From Pseudomonas guariconensis (GTDB lineage: Bacteria > Pseudomonadota > Gammaproteobacteria > Pseudomonadales > Pseudomonadaceae), in assembly GCF_900102675.1 (NCBI RefSeq), contig NZ_FMYX01000004.1, positions 62,001 through 126,000 on the forward strand: a stretch of DNA of 64,000 bases. Direction: 5' to 3'. Of this stretch, positions 59,736 through 64,000 are shown piece by piece (the first letter of the stretch is position 1; each line of letters begins with the position of its first letter). The translations under genes were made by a program, and so were the position numbers. Under the pieces are notes generated by a model. That model was not told the origin of the DNA. It made no database searches and was given only the letters and a program-made list of their open reading frames with translations.

Positions 59736-61418
59736 ATGGATATTAAACGCACGATCCTGATCGTCGCCCTGGCAATCGTGTCCTACGTCATGGTCCTGAA
59801 ATGGAACCAAGACTACGGTCAGGCTGCCTTGCCGACTCAGAATACTGCTGCCAGCAATGTTGCCCCGGCGCTGCCGGACACCGTTCCGGCCGGCAATAAC
59901 GGCGCCAGCGCCGATGTGCCGAGCACCAATGCTGAAGCGACCCCAGCGGAGCTGGCACCTGTCGCTGTCAGCAAGGACCTGATCCGGATCAAGACTGATG
60001 TCCTGGACCTGGCTATCGACCCGGTCGGCGGTGATATCGTCCAGTTGACTCTGCCGAAGTACCCGCGTCGCCAGGATCATCCGGACATTCCGTTCCAGCT
60101 GTTCGACAACGGTGGCGAGCGCGTCTACCTGGCCCAGAGTGGCCTGACGGGCAGCAACGGTCCGGACGCCCGTTCCACCGGCCGCCCGCTGTACGCTTCC
60201 GACAGCAAGAGCTACCAGCTGGCTGATGGCCAGGACCAACTGGTGGTGGACCTGAAGTTCAGCGAAAACGGCGTCAACTACATCAAGCGCTTCAGCTTCA
60301 AGCGCGGTGAGTACGACCTGACCGTCAGCTACCTGATCGATAACCAGAGCGGCCAAGCCTGGAACGGCAACCTGTTTGCCCAACTCAAGCGTGACGCCAG
60401 TTCCGATCCGTCGTCGAGCACTGCTACCGGCACCGCCACCTATCTGGGCGCAGCCCTGTGGACAGCTTCGGAGCCGTACAAGAAAGTGTCGATGAAGGAC
60501 ATCGACAAGGGCAGTTTGAAAGAAAATGTGTCCGGTGGCTGGGTTGCCTGGCTGCAGCACTACTTCGTGACCGCCTGGATCCCGAATAAATCGGACAACA
60601 ACGTCGTCCAGACCCGCAAGGACAGCCAGGGCAACTACATCATCGGTTACACCGGTCCCGCTCTGAACGTCCCAGCTGGCGCCAAGGCTGAAACCAGCGC
60701 AATGCTGTATGCCGGTCCCAAGATCCAGTCCAAGCTCAAGGAACTGTCCCCAGGGCTGGAACTGACGGTCGACTATGGCTTCCTGTGGTTCATTGCCCAG
60801 CCGATCTTCTGGCTGCTGCAACATATCCACAGCCTGCTGGGTAACTGGGGCTGGTCGATCATCGTCCTGACCATGCTCATCAAAGGTCTGTTCTTCCCAC
60901 TTTCCGCCGCCAGCTATCGCTCGATGGCGCGTATGCGCGCCGTTGCGCCGAAACTGGCCCAGCTCAAGGAACGCTTCGGTGATGATCGCCAGAAGATGTC
61001 CCAGGCGATGATGGAGCTGTACAAGAAAGAGAAGATCAACCCACTGGGTGGCTGCTTGCCGATCCTGGTCCAGATGCCGGTGTTCCTGGCGCTGTATTGG
61101 GTACTGCTGGAAAGTGTCGAGATGCGCCAGGCCCCATGGATGCTGTGGATTACCGACCTGTCGATCAAGGATCCGTTCTTCATCCTGCCGATCATCATGG
61201 GCGCCACCATGTTCATCCAGCAGCGTCTGAACCCGACTCCGCCGGATCCGATGCAAGCGAAGGTCATGAAGCTGATGCCGATCATCTTCACCTTCTTCTT
61301 CCTGTGGTTCCCAGCCGGTCTGGTGCTGTACTGGGTTGTGAACAACTGCCTGTCCATCGCACAGCAGTGGTACATCACCCGTAGCATCGAAGCCGCAACC
61401 AAAAAAGCTGCTGCTTGA
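59736..61418 (+). CDS. yidC: Membrane protein insertase YidC
   Basis: Inserts and folds inner-membrane proteins, alone or with SecYEG. The 560-residue protein has an N-terminal anchor (RTILIVALAIVSYVMVLKW), a low-complexity Ala/Pro/Thr linker, a large periplasmic domain (about 85-340), and the conserved C-terminal five-helix insertase domain with NWGWSIIVLTMLIKGLFFPLS, the cytoplasmic charged hairpin, and GGCLPILVQMPVFLALY. Start ATG 59736 is two bases after yidD. Confidence 0.97.
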   Translation: MDIKRTILIVALAIVSYVMVLKWNQDYGQAALPTQNTAASNVAPALPDTVPAGNNGASADVPSTNAEATPAELAPVAVSKDLIRIKTDVLDLAIDPVGGDIVQLTLPKYPRRQDHPDIPFQLFDNGGERVYLAQSGLTGSNGPDARSTGRPLYASDSKSYQLADGQDQLVVDLKFSENGVNYIKRFSFKRGEYDLTVSYLIDNQSGQAWNGNLFAQLKRDASSDPSSSTATGTATYLGAALWTASEPYKKVSMKDIDKGSLKENVSGGWVAWLQHYFVTAWIPNKSDNNVVQTRKDSQGNYIIGYTGPALNVPAGAKAETSAMLYAGPKIQSKLKELSPGLELTVDYGFLWFIAQPIFWLLQHIHSLLGNWGWSIIVLTMLIKGLFFPLSAASYRSMARMRAVAPKLAQLKERFGDDRQKMSQAMMELYKKEKINPLGGCLPILVQMPVFLALYWVLLESVEMRQAPWMLWITDLSIKDPFFILPIIMGATMFIQQRLNPTPPDPMQAKVMKLMPIIFTFFFLWFPAGLVLYWVVNNCLSIAQQWYITRSIEAATKKAAA

Positions 61419-61441
61419 CCAACGGCTGACGGCCTGTGAAT

Positions 61442-61468
61442 AAAAACGCCCCCTCGTGGGGCGTTTTT
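61442..61468 (+). terminator. Terminator after yidC
   Basis: AAAAACGCCCC and GGGGCGTTTTT pair around CTCGT: a strong intrinsic terminator ending the rpmH-yidC transcript before mnmE. Confidence 0.9.
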
Positions 61469-61502
61469 GCTATCTGTGTATTTTCCGTAGAGGTTTTCGA
61501 GC

Positions 61503-62873
61503 ATGAACACTGTGCGTGAAACCATCGCCGCCATTGCCACCGCCCAGGGGCGCGGAGGCGTTGGCATCGTCAGGTTGTCCGGTCCACTGGCCAGCCAGGC
61601 AGGGCAGGCCATCACCGGCCGAATCCTGACGCCACGCCATGCCCACTATGGCCCGTTCCGTGACAACGATGGCCTGGTGTTGGATGAAGGCATCGCCTTG
61701 TTCTTCGCGGGGCCGAACTCATTTACCGGCGAAGATGTCCTGGAGCTGCAAGGCCATGGTGGTCCGGTGGTGATGGACATGCTCCTGCAGCGCTGTCTGC
61801 AGCTGGGTTGCCGCCTTGCACGCCCAGGTGAATTCAGCGAACGGGCGTTTCTCAACGACAAACTCGACCTCGCCCAGGCTGAAGCGATCGCCGACCTGAT
61901 CGAGGCGAGCTCCACCCAGGCAGCGCGAAACGCCCTTCGCTCACTGCAGGGCGCTTTCTCCAAGCGGGTGCACGATCTGACCGAAGCGTTGATCGCATTG
62001 CGCATCTACGTCGAGGCGGCGATCGACTTCCCTGAAGAGGAGATCGATTTTCTAGCCGATGGCCATGTACTGTCGATGCTCGATAACGTGCGCAGCGAGT
62101 TGTCCACAGTCCAGCGTGAAGCCGGGCAGGGCGCTTTGCTGCGCGACGGCATGACCGTCGTCATCGCTGGTCGTCCGAATGCCGGCAAGTCCAGCCTGCT
62201 CAATCGCCTGGCTGGTCGGGAAGCCGCTATCGTCACGGACATCGCCGGGACCACGCGGGATATCCTGCGTGAACATATCCACATCGATGGCATGCCGCTG
62301 CACGTAGTGGACACCGCTGGCCTGCGCGACACTGACGATCATGTGGAAAAGATCGGCGTCGAACGTGCCCTGAAGGCCATCAATGAAGCGGATCGGGTGC
62401 TCTTGGTAGTGGATTCCACAGCGCCGGAAGCAAGCGATCCGTTCGCCCTGTGGCCAGAATTTCTCGACAAGCGGCCAGACCCAGCCAAGGTCACACTGAT
62501 ACGAAACAAGGCCGACCTCAGTGGTGAGTCAGTCGGCATGGAGCAGTGTGAAGATGGCCATGTGACCATCACCCTCAGCGCCAAGGGTGAAGACGGTGGG
62601 CTGGAGTTGTTACGCGATCATCTCAAGGCTTGCATGGGCTACGAGCAGACTGCCGAAAGCAGTTTCAGCGCCCGACGGCGTCATCTGGAAGCCCTGCGCC
62701 AAGCCGAGTCGCATCTGGAGCATGGTCGCGCTCAACTGACCTTGGCCGGCGCCGGAGAATTACTGGCCGAAGACCTGCGACAGGCACAGCAAGCACTGGG
62801 CGAGATCACCGGGGCCTTCAGTTCCGACGACCTGCTGGGACGTATCTTCTCGAGCTTCTGTATCGGCAAATAG
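61503..62873 (+). CDS. mnmE: tRNA modification GTPase MnmE
   Basis: With MnmG it installs the carboxymethylaminomethyl group on wobble uridine 34. The 456-residue protein has the folate-binding N-terminal domain ([22 protein letters not shown]), a helical domain, the embedded G domain with [12 protein letters not shown] near 222-233, [15 protein letters not shown] and NKADL, and the catalytic C-terminus FCIGK. Its partner mnmG starts 504 bp downstream. Confidence 0.97.
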   Translation: MNTVRETIAAIATAQGRGGVGIVRLSGPLASQAGQAITGRILTPRHAHYGPFRDNDGLVLDEGIALFFAGPNSFTGEDVLELQGHGGPVVMDMLLQRCLQLGCRLARPGEFSERAFLNDKLDLAQAEAIADLIEASSTQAARNALRSLQGAFSKRVHDLTEALIALRIYVEAAIDFPEEEIDFLADGHVLSMLDNVRSELSTVQREAGQGALLRDGMTVVIAGRPNAGKSSLLNRLAGREAAIVTDIAGTTRDILREHIHIDGMPLHVVDTAGLRDTDDHVEKIGVERALKAINEADRVLLVVDSTAPEASDPFALWPEFLDKRPDPAKVTLIRNKADLSGESVGMEQCEDGHVTITLSAKGEDGGLELLRDHLKACMGYEQTAESSFSARRRHLEALRQAESHLEHGRAQLTLAGAGELLAEDLRQAQQALGEITGAFSSDDLLGRIFSSFCIGK

Positions 62874-62896
62874 CGTCGCGCCGAGGTTTTACACAG

Positions 62897-62926
62897 AGCC
62901 GCTCCACCGGGAGCGGCTTTTTTTTG
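62897..62926 (+). terminator. Terminator after mnmE
   Basis: AGCCGCTCC and GGAGCGGCT with a four-base loop, followed by eight T residues; a strong intrinsic terminator. Confidence 0.9.
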
Positions 62927-63377
62927 CCTGTGGAAAGACCCGGCGGGCAGCCCGATCGCGGAAAAAATCATCAACAGATGCGAAGCAGAGCGGATAAGCT
63001 CTGTGGAAAAGTCGCCTTCAGCACCGTTGATAACCAGCTATTTTTGTTGAGGACAAACCGCCCTGTGGGTAATTGGCACTTTAATCCACAGGTTAAACGC
63101 TGTTATCCAGAACCCTCATGCCCCTTCAAACACAGGGTTTTGAATCCACCAAGAGTGCATGGATACTGGGCTGCATAAGTTTATCCACAGGTGGCTAGGT
63201 GCATAAGAATAAACATAAAAACAAAGCTTTTTTAAATTTTTCCTCTTTGTTTTCTTTTACCTGCCATTCATCCACAGCCTGGTCAAATTTTGCTCAGAAG
63301 GTTCCTTTGAAGGGGGTGAAGTCCCTATACTTGTCCGCTTACCTTCTCTATTCGCAAAAACAGGCACGAGGTGCGTG
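62927..63377. other. DnaA-box-rich, AT-rich intergenic region between mnmE and mnmG
   Basis: No gene is visible. One exact DnaA box is at 63181-63189. Near matches are TGTGGAAAA (63002), CGTTGATAA (63025), TGTGGGTAA (63064), TAATCCACA (63082), TTATCCAGA (63103) and TCATCCACA (63268). A very AT-rich tract covers about 63206-63260. The region also must contain the mnmG promoter. It resembles an origin, and the E. coli oriC lies next to gidA (mnmG), but function here is not shown. Confidence 0.5.
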
Positions 63378-64000
63378 GTGGATTTCCCTTCCCGTTTTGA
63401 AGTGATCGTCATCGGCGGCGGCCATGCCGGTACCGAGGCTGCGCTTGCGTCCGCACGCATGGGTGTGAAAACCCTGCTGCTGACCCATAACGTGGAAACC
63501 CTCGGTCACATGAGCTGCAACCCGGCTATCGGTGGCATTGGCAAGAGTCACCTGGTCAAGGAAATCGATGCGCTCGGCGGCGCCATGGCGCTGGCCACCG
63601 ACAAAAGCGGCATCCAGTTTCGTATCCTGAACAACCGCAAAGGCCCGGCCGTTCGTGCGACCCGTGCCCAGGCTGACCGCGCTATCTACAAGGCCGTGGT
63701 CCGCGAGATCCTGGAAAACCAGCCGAACCTGTGGATATTCCAGCAGTCCTGTGATGACCTGATCGTCGAGCAGGACCAGGTCAAAGGTGTCATTACCCAG
63801 ATGGGTCTACGCTTTTTCGCCGACTCGGTGGTTCTGACTACTGGTACCTTCCTCGGTGGACTTATCCACATCGGTCTGCAGAACTATTCCGGCGGTCGTG
63901 CAGGCGATCCGCCCGCGATCGCCTTGGCCCACCGCCTGCGTGAACTGCCGCTGCGCGTCGGTCGTCTGAAAACCGGTACCCCACCCCGTATCGACGGGCG
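63378..64000 (+). CDS. mnmG: tRNA uridine-5-carboxymethylaminomethyl modification enzyme MnmG, N-terminal part
   Basis: FAD-dependent partner of MnmE. The first 207 codons are present; the gene runs off the right edge. Visible are the FAD loop [61 protein letters not shown] and [23 protein letters not shown]. The start is GTG 63378 behind CACGAGG, giving [11 protein letters not shown]. An exact DnaA box falls inside at 63862-63870. Confidence 0.96.
   Translation, partial: MDFPSRFEVIVIGGGHAGTEAALASARMGVKTLLLTHNVETLGHMSCNPAIGGIGKSHLVKEIDALGGAMALATDKSGIQFRILNNRKGPAVRATRAQADRAIYKAVVREILENQPNLWIFQQSCDDLIVEQDQVKGVITQMGLRFFADSVVLTTGTFLGGLIHIGLQNYSGGRAGDPPAIALAHRLRELPLRVGRLKTGTPPRIDG

Noticed and set aside
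59658..61256. A minus-strand open frame of 532 codons opposite yidC
   Set aside because: It is antisense to yidC and has no ribosome-binding site or domain.

Overview
This is chromosomal DNA of a gamma-proteobacterium of the genus Pseudomonas, almost certainly the P. putida group. The evidence is gene content and order around the replication origin (gyrB-recF-dnaN-dnaA-oriC-rpmH-rnpA-yidD-yidC-mnmE-mnmG), the trpI/trpBA pair, high GC with very long antisense open frames, and P. putida-type REP elements (short palindromes built on GCGGGTnnACCCGC). Assignment below the group level is not possible by eye. The window is core genome: I see no prophage, insertion sequence, integrase, CRISPR array, tRNA or rRNA gene.

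Layout. 1-2.3 kb: start of a cytochrome c oxidase operon (coxB, ctaD) and a divergent conserved gene. 2.3-4.9 kb: a SulP transporter with a beta-carbonic anhydrase, probably bicarbonate supply. 5-10.7 kb: a radical SAM protein, then two M3 metallopeptidases separated by a yheV zinc-ribbon gene. 10.8-17.3 kb: small stress and envelope genes (gamma-carbonic anhydrase-like protein, HAD phosphatase, lipoprotein aminopeptidase, two tandem lipoproteins, two DUF1161 proteins, OsmC, a flavin monooxygenase, dodecin, a DUF883 protein). 17.3-20.4 kb: trpI diverging from trpBA. 20.4-26.6 kb: a choline-O-sulfate module (LysR regulator, choline sulfatase, periplasmic choline-binding protein, second SulP transporter). 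26.6-36.7 kb: aroE, hemF, qor, tsaC and dprA, then def-fmt-rsmB-trkA. 36.7-42.7 kb: lipid A acyltransferase, tag, glyQS, gmhB and an acylglycerol-phosphate acyltransferase. 43-47.4 kb: an MFS transporter, a GMC oxidoreductase and their likely LysR regulator. 47.4-52.1 kb: a sulfide/persulfide oxidation module (TauE-like exporter, SQOR-type sulfide:quinone oxidoreductase, persulfide dioxygenase) diverging from a sigma-54 activator of the FisR type. 52.1-64 kb: replication origin region.

Most notable observations. (1) The sulfide module has a good sigma-54 promoter match and, upstream of it, six copies of a TGRCAG hexamer spaced about one helical turn apart, a plausible enhancer for the FisR-like activator, whose three cysteines have the spacing reported for sulfane-sulfur sensing. 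(2) A second cluster of DnaA-box-like sequences with an AT-rich tract lies between mnmE and mnmG, about 4 kb from the canonical oriC; exact DnaA boxes also appear scattered through roughly the right two thirds of the window. (3) The LysM-domain gene (tsaP, PA0020 in PAO1) that I remember between dprA and def is absent. (4) A small orphan gene at 29.6-29.9 kb is preceded by a repeat-containing leader whose segments could pair in mutually exclusive ways. (5) Two M3 peptidases lie almost in tandem. I did not find a convincing wholly new multi-gene system.
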